Shown in pieces: positions 7,991-18,186 of a stretch of DNA of 64,000 nucleotides. How positions within the stretch are numbered: position 1 is the stretch's first letter; each line of letters opens with the position of its first letter. A program made the translations under genes and the position numbers. The DNA comes from an uncultured Bacteroidales bacterium (lineage in GTDB: Bacteria; Bacteroidota; Bacteroidia; Bacteroidales; UBA932): assembly GCA_944326325.1 (NCBI GenBank), contig CALVDQ010000008.1, positions 41,692 to 105,691 of the forward strand, given 5' to 3'. Below the pieces are notes generated by a model. The model saw only the letters and a program-made list of their open reading frames with translations. It searched no databases and was not told the origin of the DNA.

Positions 7991-9175
7991 TCAGCGTCCC
8001 CACTGGAGTTTCCAGCCCGGAAGATCCACCTTCTCGGCAAGGAGTTCCTTGGACAGGACGGGATTGGAATAGATGGCAAGGAAGATGTTCCTGAGATCCT
8101 CCCGGCAAAGGGACTTGTCAACGGTATCGAGCTGATGCTCCATGTAGCAGACAAAGGAAGAAGCGTCCTCCGGAGAATACATGTCGCTGTACTTGAAAGA
8201 ACGGTTCAGCAGGTCGTACGCGATATAGTTGGTCTTCCAGAGCTTGTATCCGTCGATGACACGAAGGTCCACGGAATGGCGTATCCACTGATAACGGTCG
8301 TTCTTGTCGCATTTGGACGCCGCCTCAATCTCCTCTGACGTGAGAGGCGTGCCTATGTTGAGATGTATATTCCCTTTCTGCTGCTTGATTCCCGTAAGGA
8401 TGCTGTTCAGGTCTTCGCCCGGGGCCTTGACATACTTCTGCGTCCTCGAGATCAGGAGTTCCCGGGCCTTAAGAATGTCGCATGGTTCGTATTCGTATGA
8501 TATACTGAGAGGTATGATATTCAATTCCTCGAAATTCCGCTTGAAGTCGGAAGTGCCGCTCATGTCAAGCATCTTCAGCAGGCCCTGTTCGGTGATATCC
8601 TCGCCGTCTTTTGTCCTGCCCTGGCGCTGTGCAAGCCAAATGGAGCTTTTCTGTTCCGTGATATTGAGCCTGATGTATTTAGAAAGCAGCTGGGATGACA
8701 GGTACAGTTCCCTGGCGGAAATGCCCCGGACTACCTTGATCATCCGGTTTGAACGTATAAGATATTCAATGAACTTGTTCGTAATGAGATTGTCGCCTAC
8801 CGCAATTTCCGTGAGTGGAATGCCGTTCCTGAAAAGCACCAGCTGAGTGATGGCCGGATCCAGGATTATGTCCCTGTGGTTCGACAGCGCAAGGAATTTC
8901 CTGTCCTTGTCTATGTTCGCTATGCCGTCGTATGAAAAATTGTGCGCCGTATGCTCTATCACCCACTCCACCACTTTGGACATCACCATGACCTGGAAGT
9001 CATCGATACTCCTTACCTGCTTCAGCAGATTCTGCAGATAATCAGGGGCCTCCCCCGGAAAGAAATACTGGGACACTTCCTGCAGGATCGGATTTTCCGC
9101 CACAATACCCAACGCCTTTACCGCCTCCTCATCCGTATAAGGGCTGATACTTTCAAATTCAGATAAATCAATCAT
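7991..9175 (-). CDS. Glycerolipid acyltransferase (PlsC-like superfamily)
   Basis: Contains the acyltransferase block SNHRDIILD around residues 98-106, the His/Asp motif of the glycerol-3-phosphate / 1-acylglycerol-3-phosphate acyltransferase superfamily, followed by a downstream block with the conserved arginine (WLAQRQGRTKDGED, about residues 180-193). It has no strong transmembrane helices, so it should be a peripheral enzyme transferring fatty acyl groups from acyl-ACP or acyl-CoA to a glycerophospholipid precursor. At 394 residues it is longer than classic PlsC (~240), which is typical of a Bacteroidetes-type variant with extra N- and C-terminal helical regions. The His-to-Asp spacing is slightly unusual. 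Substrate specificity cannot be read from sequence. Confidence 0.8.
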   Translation of the reverse strand: MIDLSEFESISPYTDEEAVKALGIVAENPILQEVSQYFFPGEAPDYLQNLLKQVRSIDDFQVMVMSKVVEWVIEHTAHNFSYDGIANIDKDRKFLALSNHRDIILDPAITQLVLFRNGIPLTEIAVGDNLITNKFIEYLIRSNRMIKVVRGISARELYLSSQLLSKYIRLNITEQKSSIWLAQRQGRTKDGEDITEQGLLKMLDMSGTSDFKRNFEELNIIPLSISYEYEPCDILKARELLISRTQKYVKAPGEDLNSILTGIKQQKGNIHLNIGTPLTSEEIEAASKCDKNDRYQWIRHSVDLRVIDGYKLWKTNYIAYDLLNRSFKYSDMYSPEDASSFVCYMEHQLDTVDKSLCREDLRNIFLAIYSNPVLSKELLAEKVDLPGWKLQWGR

Positions 9176-9182
9176 AATGAAT

Positions 9183-9220
9183 CAAATATACATTCAGACC
9201 ATAAATTTCATACAAAGATA
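9183..9220 (-). promoter_or_regulatory. Promoter for the acyltransferase gene
   Basis: On the minus strand TATATTTG (9190-9183) matches TAnnTTTG. A TTTG lies 22 nt further upstream, itself part of another TATCTTTG (9220-9213). Either one promoter with a slightly long spacer or two tandem promoters. Confidence 0.5.
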
Positions 9221-9292
9221 GCACTTCCCGCCGAATAATCTTAGATGCTGTTAAAATTTTATCGGTATAAATTATATGGAAGATTTATTCAG

Positions 9293-10507
9293 TCAGGCCC
9301 GGGAACGGAACAGTATGGAACTGTCCCCGTAGCTCAGGAACCTGAACCCGTTTTCCAGGGCATAATCATATATCCGCCGCCATTCCCCGCCCACGAATGC
9401 TGATATAAGCAGCAGAAGCGTACTCTGAGGCTGATGGAAATTTGTCACCAGAATGTCCGTCACCCTGAACCTGAATCCCGGCACTATTATAATGCGAGTA
9501 CCTATCTTGAGTTCGTCAAGGCCGTTCCTGTCGAGATAGCCTGCCAGGGCCGTCAGGGCCTCTTCTGTGGAGTAGCCGTATTCCCTCCCGTACGGCACCC
9601 ACTGCCCGATATCGGAAGGTGCCCCCTTTTCTATGCAGTCGACCCCGGCATAATAAAGGGATTCGAGCGTCCTTACCGACGTCGTCCCTACGGAAACCAC
9701 GGTCTTACCCGGATCAATGAGTTTCCTGATCAGTTCTTTCCTTACGATAAACGGCTCCCTGTGCATCCTGTGGCCCGAGATAAGGTCTGACTTCACCGGC
9801 AGGAACGTTCCGGCTCCGACGTGCAGGCATACCGTCTCCATATCGACGCCTTTCTTCCTTATGGCATCCAGTTCGGTCCCGGCGAAATGCAGGCCTGCGG
9901 TCGGTGCGGCTACCGAGCCCCTGTACCTGGCGTAAAGGGTCTGGTAACGTTCCGTGTCCACAGCTTCCGATTCTCTGTTGAGATATGGAGGAATAGGCAC
10001 CGTCCCGCATATTTCCAGGACTCTGGAAAACGGATAGCCGCCGGCCCAGGTGAATTCGACCGTGGAAATCTCGTTGTCCCTTCCGACAAGGACGGCCTTC
10101 AGGTCCATATCCGAAACCATCGCGTCGGAATCAGGGTTATACAGTGTCAGGACATCGGATTTCCAGCGTTTTACATTGCCTACGATACATTTCCACCGGC
10201 ATTTCCCTGTCTCGGCGAATATCCTTGAGTATTCTGCAGGCTCTTCCGGCTCCAGACAGAAAATCTCGATATGTGCACCTGTAGGACGCTGGAAATGGAG
10301 CCTTGCCGGCACAACCTTCGTGTCGTTGAAGACCATTATGGAATCTGACGGGATGAATTCAGCTATATCCCGGAAGGGATGGTCCGATATTTCACCGTTT
10401 TCGTATTTCAGCAGCCTGGACGAATCCCTCTGCTGCAGGGGATATTTGGCGATCCTTTCCTCCGGAAGGTCGTAGCTGTAGTCCGATATTCTTATCTCCG
10501 GTATCAT
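9293..10507 (-). CDS. queA: tRNA preQ1(34) S-adenosylmethionine ribosyltransferase-isomerase
   Basis: QueA transfers and rearranges the ribosyl part of S-adenosylmethionine onto preQ1 in tRNA, giving epoxyqueuosine. Recognised by the family blocks IAKYPLQQRDSSRLL near the N-terminus, VFNDTKVVPARLHF, YQTLYARYRGSVAAPTAGLHF, VCLHVGAGTFLPV and the C-terminal VTNFHQPQSTLLLLISAF. At 404 residues it is a little longer than the E. coli enzyme (356), as usual in Bacteroidota. No other queuosine gene is in the window. Its leader shares a 16-nt promoter/operator-like sequence, on the opposite strand, with the cI-like gene to the right. Confidence 0.95.
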   Translation of the reverse strand: MIPEIRISDYSYDLPEERIAKYPLQQRDSSRLLKYENGEISDHPFRDIAEFIPSDSIMVFNDTKVVPARLHFQRPTGAHIEIFCLEPEEPAEYSRIFAETGKCRWKCIVGNVKRWKSDVLTLYNPDSDAMVSDMDLKAVLVGRDNEISTVEFTWAGGYPFSRVLEICGTVPIPPYLNRESEAVDTERYQTLYARYRGSVAAPTAGLHFAGTELDAIRKKGVDMETVCLHVGAGTFLPVKSDLISGHRMHREPFIVRKELIRKLIDPGKTVVSVGTTSVRTLESLYYAGVDCIEKGAPSDIGQWVPYGREYGYSTEEALTALAGYLDRNGLDELKIGTRIIIVPGFRFRVTDILVTNFHQPQSTLLLLISAFVGGEWRRIYDYALENGFRFLSYGDSSILFRSRA

Positions 10508-10627
10508 TCTCCGACAATCTGTTTATAACTGTACCGCATGGAGGCCTGACAAGGCCGTCTCATGGTTTCCGCGGCGAAAATACACATTTTCCTCCGAATT
10601 TCCGAAACATGGAACGGGATATGCTTC

Positions 10628-10643
10628 GATTTACAAATGTAAT
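10628..10643 (-). promoter_or_regulatory. queA-side promoter element within a 16-nt shared site
   Basis: Read on the minus strand this is ATTACATTTGTAAATC, which contains the -7 element TACATTTG and a TTACA-N2-TGTAA dyad. The identical 16 nt stand in front of the cI-like gene at 11016-11031 on the plus strand. It lies about 120 nt upstream of queA. Confidence 0.55.
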
Positions 10644-10974
10644 TCAATTTTGGAAACATATAATTTATAAAAGTAAACAACAAGACAAATTTAAACAGTA
10701 TAAATTTCATAAATGTAAAATCTTGACAAACGTAAAATAAGAGAATTTAATCCAAAGGCTAAATTAATTTTAAAATATTGATATTCAATAATATAAACCA
10801 TATTATATAAACTAATTATTTATGTCACGACTGTAAATCAGACGAGAAAAAGGGAAGAGCGACTGAAAGAGCGGGAATAAATATCAATATGTTCTGATAG
10901 ACCAATAATTTATTGAATTTACCGGAAGTATTACATGAAGATGATACCATCACTCCCCTACTCCTGTTAACAGA

Positions 10975-10997
10975 TGTAAAATAAATTATATTTTACA
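10975..10997. promoter_or_regulatory. Operator-like perfect inverted repeat
   Basis: TGTAAAATA (10975-10983), five spacer bases, then TATTTTACA (10989-10997): a perfect 9-bp dyad. It ends one base before the -33 region of the cI-like gene's promoter, a classic position for an autorepressor. Binding by the neighbouring regulator is inference. Confidence 0.55.
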
Positions 10998-10998
10998 C

Positions 10999-11031
10999 TT
11001 GTCAACAAAATTCTTATTACATTTGTAAATC
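10999..11031 (+). promoter_or_regulatory. Promoter of the cI-like regulator gene
   Basis: TACATTTG at 11018-11025 matches TAnnTTTG, with a TTG at 10999-11001 as a weak -33 element. The TTACA-N2-TGTAA dyad covers the -7 element, so a bound protein would block initiation. The ATG follows 8 nt after the -7 element. Confidence 0.6.
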
Positions 11032-11033
11032 CA

Positions 11034-11531
11034 ATGATTACAAAAATGAAAGAGCGTCTGGAACAGTTTCTCGCAGCTGAAAACATAACCCAAGCCGCCT
11101 TTGCGGACAAAATCCATGTCACAAGGTCGAGCATCACCCATATCCTGTCGGGAAGGAACAAGCCCGGATACGATTTCTTCTCAGGTCTGGTAAGGAACTA
11201 CCCTTCCCTGAACATCGAGTGGCTTCTGACCGGGAAAGGAAAGATGTACAGGTTCGATGAGGACAGGACAAGGGCCACGGAATCCGCATCCTCCGTATTT
11301 ACTGCCCCATATTCCGACGGAAACCTGTTCAGCGAGGAGGAAAAGGCCACACGGATGCAGGATGCGACGATGAATGACGACAGTCCGGAGAAGTCCGGCG
11401 AAGGATTGTTTCCTGAAGAAGACGAAGACGTCAGCGACGGAAATATTCTCCAGGGAAACCGGAAGCAGAGGAAGGCTGCCAAGATTGTCATTTTCTACGA
11501 TGATGGGACGTATGAAGAATTCATGAAATGA
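11034..11531 (+). CDS. cI/XRE-type helix-turn-helix regulator
   Basis: 165-residue protein with an N-terminal lambda-repressor-like HTH (about residues 8-60: FADKIHVTRSSITHILSGRNKPGYDF and NIEWLLTGKGKMY), a form common in Bacteroidales phage-type and chromosomal regulators. It continues with a flexible acidic linker of ~70 residues and a short C-terminal segment, AAKIVIFYDDGTYEEF, that looks like a beta-hairpin. There is no peptidase/LexA-type domain, so self-cleavage is unlikely. Operator-like repeats lie directly upstream, which suggests autoregulation. It overlaps the region containing pyrD's own promoter. Its target beyond itself is unknown. Confidence 0.8.
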   Translation: MITKMKERLEQFLAAENITQAAFADKIHVTRSSITHILSGRNKPGYDFFSGLVRNYPSLNIEWLLTGKGKMYRFDEDRTRATESASSVFTAPYSDGNLFSEEEKATRMQDATMNDDSPEKSGEGLFPEEDEDVSDGNILQGNRKQRKAAKIVIFYDDGTYEEFMK

Positions 11532-11533
11532 AT

Positions 11534-11541
11534 TATCTTTG
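11534..11541 (+). promoter_or_regulatory. pyrD promoter element
   Basis: TATCTTTG (TAnnTTTG) directly after the regulator's stop codon. The GAGGAGAG ribosome-binding site and ATG at 11564 follow at a normal distance, so pyrD can be transcribed independently. Confidence 0.5.
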
Positions 11542-11563
11542 CAGAAATATTCGACGAGGAGAG

Positions 11564-12613
11564 ATGTACAGACATTTTATAAGACCCATACTCTTCAGTT
11601 TCAATCCAGAGACTGCGCACAATCTGACCTTGCTCGCACTGAAGGCACTCAGATACATACCTTTTGCCGGAGCCCTGCTCAAGATGATATACAGAAAGGA
11701 CTCCCCGGAACTTGAGCGGGAAGTCTTCGGCCTGAAATTCAGGAATCCCGTAGGACTTGCCGGAGGGCTCGACAAGAACGGCGAATATTACAATGATCTG
11801 GCAAGGTTCGGGTTCGGCTTCATCGAGATCGGCTCCCTGACTCCGGAGCCGCAGCCTGGCAATCCCAAGCCCAGACTGTTCCGTATCATAAAGGACAGGG
11901 CCATAATCAACCGTATGGGAATCAACAACAAAGGTGTCAGGCACGCAGTTGGACAGCTCAGAAAATCAAGGCCGGAGGTAATCATAGCCGGAAACATATC
12001 CAAGAATACGAGCAGCATCAACGACGATGCCTCCAAGGACTACGAATCGGCCTTCGCCATGCTCTACGACTTCGTGGATATGTTCGTCATCAACCTGTCC
12101 TGCCCGAACGTAAGCGGACTTTCCGACCTGCAGGATGTCTCCTTCCTCTCGGACATTATAGACAAGCTGCTGAACCTGAGGATGTATTTCGATGAATACA
12201 GGCCTATCCTCATCAAGGTCTCCCCTGACATCTCCCACCAGCAGCTGGATGAAATCATAGACTACTCCCTGATGTCCGGAGTCGACGGTATCGTGGCCGG
12301 GAACACCACGAGGACGCGCGACGCCCTGACTGTCCCGCAGGAGAAGATCGACGAGATCGGCAACGGAGGAATGTCCGGGGCTCCGCTTTTTCCGAAAAGC
12401 CTGGCCCTTGTGAAGTATATAAACGAAAAATCCAAGGGCAAGCTCCCTATAATAGGTGTAGGAGGGGTAATGTCCGGGGAACAGGCCGTGCAGATGCTCC
12501 GTGCGGGTGCTTCGCTGATCGAGATCTACAGCGGCTTCATCTACGAGGGACCGTCCCTTGTCAGAGAGATCAACAGCTCCATACTCAAATCTTTACATCA
12601 GGAGGAAAACTGA
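11564..12613 (+). CDS. pyrD: Dihydroorotate dehydrogenase, class 2 (quinone-dependent)
   Basis: FMN enzyme of pyrimidine synthesis that oxidises dihydroorotate to orotate and passes electrons to membrane quinone. The N-terminal helix MYRHFIRPILFSFNPETAH is the membrane-associating extension specific to class 2. Core motifs include NPVGLAGGLDKNGE, GFGFIEIGSLTPEPQPGNPKPR (first part shown), INRMGINNKG, the NLSCPN loop with its catalytic serine, IKVSPD, GNTT and IIGVGGVMSG. The frame opens at 11528, but GAGGAGAG just before the ATG at 11564 sets the start (349 residues). The cinA gene follows immediately. Confidence 0.95.
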   Translation: MYRHFIRPILFSFNPETAHNLTLLALKALRYIPFAGALLKMIYRKDSPELEREVFGLKFRNPVGLAGGLDKNGEYYNDLARFGFGFIEIGSLTPEPQPGNPKPRLFRIIKDRAIINRMGINNKGVRHAVGQLRKSRPEVIIAGNISKNTSSINDDASKDYESAFAMLYDFVDMFVINLSCPNVSGLSDLQDVSFLSDIIDKLLNLRMYFDEYRPILIKVSPDISHQQLDEIIDYSLMSGVDGIVAGNTTRTRDALTVPQEKIDEIGNGGMSGAPLFPKSLALVKYINEKSKGKLPIIGVGGVMSGEQAVQMLRAGASLIEIYSGFIYEGPSLVREINSSILKSLHQEEN

Positions 12614-13936
12614 ATGGCAGCCACACCATATGCAAGTATATGCACTATCGGGGACGAGATTCTCATCGGACAGATAGTGGACACCAATTCTGCCGTCATT
12701 GCCAGGGCATTGGGACAGGCAGGAGTCAGGGTGACGGAGACGGTTTCCGTCGGTGATTCAGGGAAAGCGATCAGGAATGCCATAGTGGATGCCCTGAAAA
12801 AGAACGATATAGTCATTGTGACCGGCGGACTCGGCCCTACAAAGGACGATGTCACCAAAAGCGTGCTCTATGAACTGTCGGGCAGCAGCGGCTATGTCAC
12901 GGACAAGAGACAGCTCGACATAATCCACAGTATACTGGCCTCGAGGGGGCTCGACGTACTCGGGATAAACCGGCAGCAGGCATCAGTCCCGGACAGATGC
13001 GAAGTCATCCCCAACAGACTCGGTACGGCCCCTGTAATGGTCGTGAGGTTTCCTGAAGCGGAATACGGGCACAAGGCTGTCCTGTATTCCCTGCCAGGCG
13101 TACCTCACGAAGCTTCGGGAGCCATGGAAGATGTCGTTGCGGACATCCGGACCTCGTACAGCCTTGACAGGATATGGCATAAGACTATAATGACCTACGG
13201 CATAGCGGAATCCGCCCTCTCGGAAAAGATCGGCGGATGGGAGGAAGAACTTCCTGCATACATACATCTCGCCTATCTTCCTGACCCCTTGAAAGGAGTT
13301 GCCCTGAGGATGTCCATATACGGGAAACCGGACGACGGGACAGACCCGGTCCGGATTCTCGGGGAACAGACTTCCAGGCTGCGCGGAATTCTCGGCGAAG
13401 CGGTCTATGCGGAAGAGGAAAAGACTCTCCAGGAAGTTATCGGCGACCTGCTGCGAGCATCCGGGAAAACGGTCAGTACTGCGGAATCCTGCACAGGAGG
13501 CATGATAGCTTCCCTGCTGACATCAGTCCCCGGGGCTTCGGAGTATTATCCCGGGTCCGTAGTGTCATACTCGAACAGTGTTAAGGAAAATATCCTCGGA
13601 GTCCCGGAGGAAATTATAGAAAAATATGGAGCGGTGAGTCCGGAATGCGTGGCAGCGATGGCCGAAGGCATCAGGAAACTAACCGGAAGCGATTTTTCCG
13701 TTGCGACATCAGGGATTGCCGGACCCGGCGGAGGTTCGGAAGGCAAACCCGTGGGACTGGTCTGGGTCGGGATAAGTTCCGATGCCGGGACACGTACGGT
13801 GCAGTTCCGTTTCAGCAATGACCGACAGCGTAATATAGAGCGGTTCGCGGCCTCTGCCCTGAATGCCTTGCGGTGCGTCATTGCGGAGGAAGTATCAGGG
13901 CATCAGCAGTCCTTTATGGAAGGCAAATCAGCCTAA
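12614..13936 (+). CDS. cinA: CinA family protein with NMN amidohydrolase domain
   Basis: Two-domain protein: an N-terminal molybdopterin-binding-like domain (about 6-175; CTIGDEILIGQIVDTNS, VTGGLGPTKDD, SLPGVPHE), which in CinA proteins acts on ADP-ribose or NMN-related nucleotides, and a C-terminal PncC-type domain (about 270-430; TAESCTGGMIASLLTSVPG, SGIAGPGGGSEGKPVG) that deamidates NMN. It probably recycles pyridine nucleotides. A strong AGGAGGAAA site precedes the ATG, which directly abuts the pyrD stop. Its 3' end overlaps the convergent dipeptidase gene by 9 nt. Confidence 0.93.
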   Translation: MAATPYASICTIGDEILIGQIVDTNSAVIARALGQAGVRVTETVSVGDSGKAIRNAIVDALKKNDIVIVTGGLGPTKDDVTKSVLYELSGSSGYVTDKRQLDIIHSILASRGLDVLGINRQQASVPDRCEVIPNRLGTAPVMVVRFPEAEYGHKAVLYSLPGVPHEASGAMEDVVADIRTSYSLDRIWHKTIMTYGIAESALSEKIGGWEEELPAYIHLAYLPDPLKGVALRMSIYGKPDDGTDPVRILGEQTSRLRGILGEAVYAEEEKTLQEVIGDLLRASGKTVSTAESCTGGMIASLLTSVPGASEYYPGSVVSYSNSVKENILGVPEEIIEKYGAVSPECVAAMAEGIRKLTGSDFSVATSGIAGPGGGSEGKPVGLVWVGISSDAGTRTVQFRFSNDRQRNIERFAASALNALRCVIAEEVSGHQQSFMEGKSA

Positions 13937-14992
13937 TATCCTCAGGAAATTGCCTCCGGCGATCTTTCCGATCTCCTGATCCGAATAACCGCGCAGACGG
14001 AGCTCTTCCAGAACCATACTGAATCTGGAAATGTCTTCCATACCTTCCGGAGTGACGGATATGCCGTCAAAATCGGAGCCGAGACCGACATGGTCGACAC
14101 CGACAAGCGATACCACGTGGTCTATATGGTCGGCTATAAGCCGGTAGGACGGTCTTTCCAGAGCTGCCAGTTCGTCTTCTACTGCATACCAGGCGGCACG
14201 TTTCGCCGGATCGGCCGGATCTCTGATGAACTCCGCTTCCACTTTCCCGCCTCGCTCCTCTATTCCCGACAATTCCAGAGTCCTGGCAAAGCGTGCATCG
14301 AGGAATACCGGATAGAAGTTCACCTGGACCACCCCTCCGTTTGCTGCAAGTGCGCGGATCATGTCATCCGAAAGGTTCCTCTTGTGGTCCGAAAGGGCCC
14401 TGCAGCAGGAATGGGTGGCAACGACAGGGGCATCGGAACATTCCAGGACATCATAGAAGGCTTCATCTGAAATGTGGGAGACATCCACAAGCATACCGAG
14501 GCGGTTCATCTCCGCTACAACCTCGCGCCCGAACGGACTCAGCCCGCCCCAGCGCTTCGCTGCAGGGGCACAGGAATCACAGATATCATTGTGGCCGGCG
14601 TGGGCCAATGTAACGTACCTGACCCCCATCCTGTGGAAAAACCTGAGAAGGGAAAGGGAATGCTGTATCGCGGAACCGTTCTCCAGGCCGAGGAAGATGG
14701 CAAGCAGTCCCCTGGACCTGGCCTCAAGGGCTTCGCAGGTATTCCTCACAAGCACGGCCTTGTCCCTGTTCGCCTCAAGAGCGTCGCAGACATCTGCCAG
14801 AAGCTCTACCGCATAGGCGGTGGCTTCAGCCGGACCCAGCGAAGAAGGTACATACAGGGCGAAGAATGCCCCGTCCACTCCCCCGGCCTTCATCTTCGGG
14901 AAATCTACCTGGCCATGCCTGTTCCAGACTCCGATATCCCTGAGCCTGTGTATCTGCGACGGTGTGTCGCAATGGGAATCCAGTACAAACAT
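13928..14992 (-). CDS. Membrane dipeptidase (renal dipeptidase, peptidase M19)
   Basis: Zinc-dependent dipeptidase of the amidohydrolase fold. Visible metal-site motifs are DSHCDTP at the N-terminus (HxD), a central HAGHNDICDS, VDVSHISDEAFYDVLE, ATHSCCRALSDHKRNLSDDMI and the late GLGSDFDGI with its conserved Asp. No signal peptide is seen if the ATG at 14992 (MFVLDSHCD, 354 residues) is used, so it would be cytoplasmic. The longer frame to 15040 runs into rlmB. An AAGAAGGA sequence precedes the chosen ATG. It is the last gene of the leftward valS block. Confidence 0.92.
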   Translation of the reverse strand: MFVLDSHCDTPSQIHRLRDIGVWNRHGQVDFPKMKAGGVDGAFFALYVPSSLGPAEATAYAVELLADVCDALEANRDKAVLVRNTCEALEARSRGLLAIFLGLENGSAIQHSLSLLRFFHRMGVRYVTLAHAGHNDICDSCAPAAKRWGGLSPFGREVVAEMNRLGMLVDVSHISDEAFYDVLECSDAPVVATHSCCRALSDHKRNLSDDMIRALAANGGVVQVNFYPVFLDARFARTLELSGIEERGGKVEAEFIRDPADPAKRAAWYAVEDELAALERPSYRLIADHIDHVVSLVGVDHVGLGSDFDGISVTPEGMEDISRFSMVLEELRLRGYSDQEIGKIAGGNFLRILG

Positions 14993-15002
14993 ATTGTCCT
15001 TC

Positions 15003-15746
15003 TTATTCCATTCTCTGACGTACAGCCTCGTAAAGGACAACGGATGTCGCCACGGATACGTTCAGGGAGGAAATCTCCCCTGCCATCGGAATGGCGGCCT
15101 TATCGTCGGAAAGATCAAGCATACTTTGGGATATGCCCTTGCCTTCTGAACCCATCACGAATGCGCACGGGCCTTTCATGTCGGTCCCGTATATCAGACC
15201 CGGGGCTTTTTCGGTCACGGATATTATCCTGAAGCCGGACTGCTTGAGATAATAGGCTGCAAGCCTGAGGTTCGGGACCTTCGCTACGGATATTCTCATG
15301 AGGGCACCGGCAGAAGCCTTTATCGCATCGGCATTTATGGCCGCCCCGCCCTTGGCAGGTATGATGATCCCGCTTCCTCCTGCACATTCCAGGGTCCTGG
15401 CGATGGCACCGAGATTCCGCACGTCGCTCACCCCGTCCAGAATTACGATGAAAGGATCCGGTCTTGAAGCCAGTGCGGTGTCTATAAGAGTTTCATACGG
15501 AACATAGTCTATATTTGAAATACATGCCACCACTCCCTGGTGGGCGCCTTTCACTATCCTGTTCAGCCTCTCGACAGGAACAAACTGGAAAGGTATTCCG
15601 TTTTTCCGGAGCAGGTCCATCAGGTCCCTGAACACAGGAGAGTCCAGACTCTGTTTAAGGAGTACCTTTTCGAATTTCTTTCCGGCTTTCACGGCCTCTA
15701 TGACCGGATGGATGCCGAACATATACTGCATTTTCTGCTCTTCCAT
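15003..15746 (-). CDS. rlmB: 23S rRNA (guanosine-2'-O)-methyltransferase RlmB
   Basis: SpoU/TrmH-family knotted methyltransferase that 2'-O-methylates a guanosine in 23S rRNA (G2251 in E. coli). It has the substrate-binding N-terminal domain (YMFGIHPVIEAVKAG) and the SPOUT motifs DVRNLGAIARTLECAG (motif 1), VMGSEGKGIS (motif 2) and SLNVSVATSVVLYE (motif 3) with the catalytic Arg/Asn and knot. At 247 residues it is of normal length. Ten bases separate it from the upstream ABC-F gene. Confidence 0.93.
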   Translation of the reverse strand: MEEQKMQYMFGIHPVIEAVKAGKKFEKVLLKQSLDSPVFRDLMDLLRKNGIPFQFVPVERLNRIVKGAHQGVVACISNIDYVPYETLIDTALASRPDPFIVILDGVSDVRNLGAIARTLECAGGSGIIIPAKGGAAINADAIKASAGALMRISVAKVPNLRLAAYYLKQSGFRIISVTEKAPGLIYGTDMKGPCAFVMGSEGKGISQSMLDLSDDKAAIPMAGEISSLNVSVATSVVLYEAVRQRME

Positions 15747-15756
15747 AATATCTTCC

Positions 15757-17721
<1,965 letters not shown>

Positions 17722-17763
17722 ATTGAAATGCAAGTCCGTGGTCCGGAGCCGTCCGCCCCGGTG

Positions 17764-18171
17764 TTAACTGTCCAGATTCTCCCCGATAAGGGCGGCAAGC
17801 TTCTCCGGACACCTTACCGGATGCCGTGTCACGGAATCGATGAACCCGAGCACGACTTTCCCCGTACAGAGAAGATCCCCGTGCCGGTTGTATATCTCGG
17901 AAAAGACCTCGAGCTTTGCCATAGGCACCTTTTCTATCCTCGAGACTATCCTAATGATGTCTCCCATCCTGGCCGGCGTCTTGTAATGCGCTTCCACCGA
18001 CACCACGGGCAGCATCACCCCTTCCGCTTCTATGACCTCTATCGGCAGTCCGTATTTCTGCATCATGTCAGACCTGCCGCATTCAAAGAAGCGGACGTAA
18101 TTTGAATGGTGGACAATCCCCATCTGGTCTGTCTCGTAGTACCTTATGGCAAGTTCAAGTTCCGATCTCAT
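17764..18171 (-). CDS. Hotdog acyl-CoA thioesterase, YbgC family
   Basis: 135-residue 4-hydroxybenzoyl-CoA thioesterase-type hotdog protein. The family block YYETDQMGIVHHSNYVRFFE (residues 11-30) includes the catalytic Asp. The core strand/helix pattern that follows (MGDIIRIVSRIEKV, LEVFSEIYNRHGDLLCTGKVVLGFID) is complete. It likely hydrolyses acyl-CoA or acyl-ACP thioesters, but YbgC substrates vary. It lies 15 nt downstream of valS in the same leftward operon. Confidence 0.88.
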   Translation of the reverse strand: MRSELELAIRYYETDQMGIVHHSNYVRFFECGRSDMMQKYGLPIEVIEAEGVMLPVVSVEAHYKTPARMGDIIRIVSRIEKVPMAKLEVFSEIYNRHGDLLCTGKVVLGFIDSVTRHPVRCPEKLAALIGENLDS

Positions 18172-18186
18172 GGCAAAATCCGGTTT

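Larger units (their letters stand above)
10508..11033. other. AT-rich intergenic regulatory region
   Basis: This 526-bp gap between queA and the divergent cI-like gene is much more AT-rich than its surroundings. It holds no credible gene. It contains several TGTAAAA-type half sites (near 10716, 10733, 10975 and 10989), a perfect 9-bp inverted repeat at 10975-10997, and a 16-mer at 10628-10643 whose reverse complement recurs at 11016-11031. The middle, about 10745-10960, shows only low-complexity AT sequence. Confidence 0.7.

Noticed and set aside
10508..10640. preQ1-type riboswitch in the ~120-nt queA leader
   Set aside because: No conserved preQ1 aptamer core or pseudoknot could be recognised, and queA is not its usual target.
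10504..10710. 68-residue frame (MKFILFKFVLLF...) overlapping the queA start
   Set aside because: Lies over the queA leader and promoter elements in low-complexity AT sequence; the apparent signal peptide is a composition effect.
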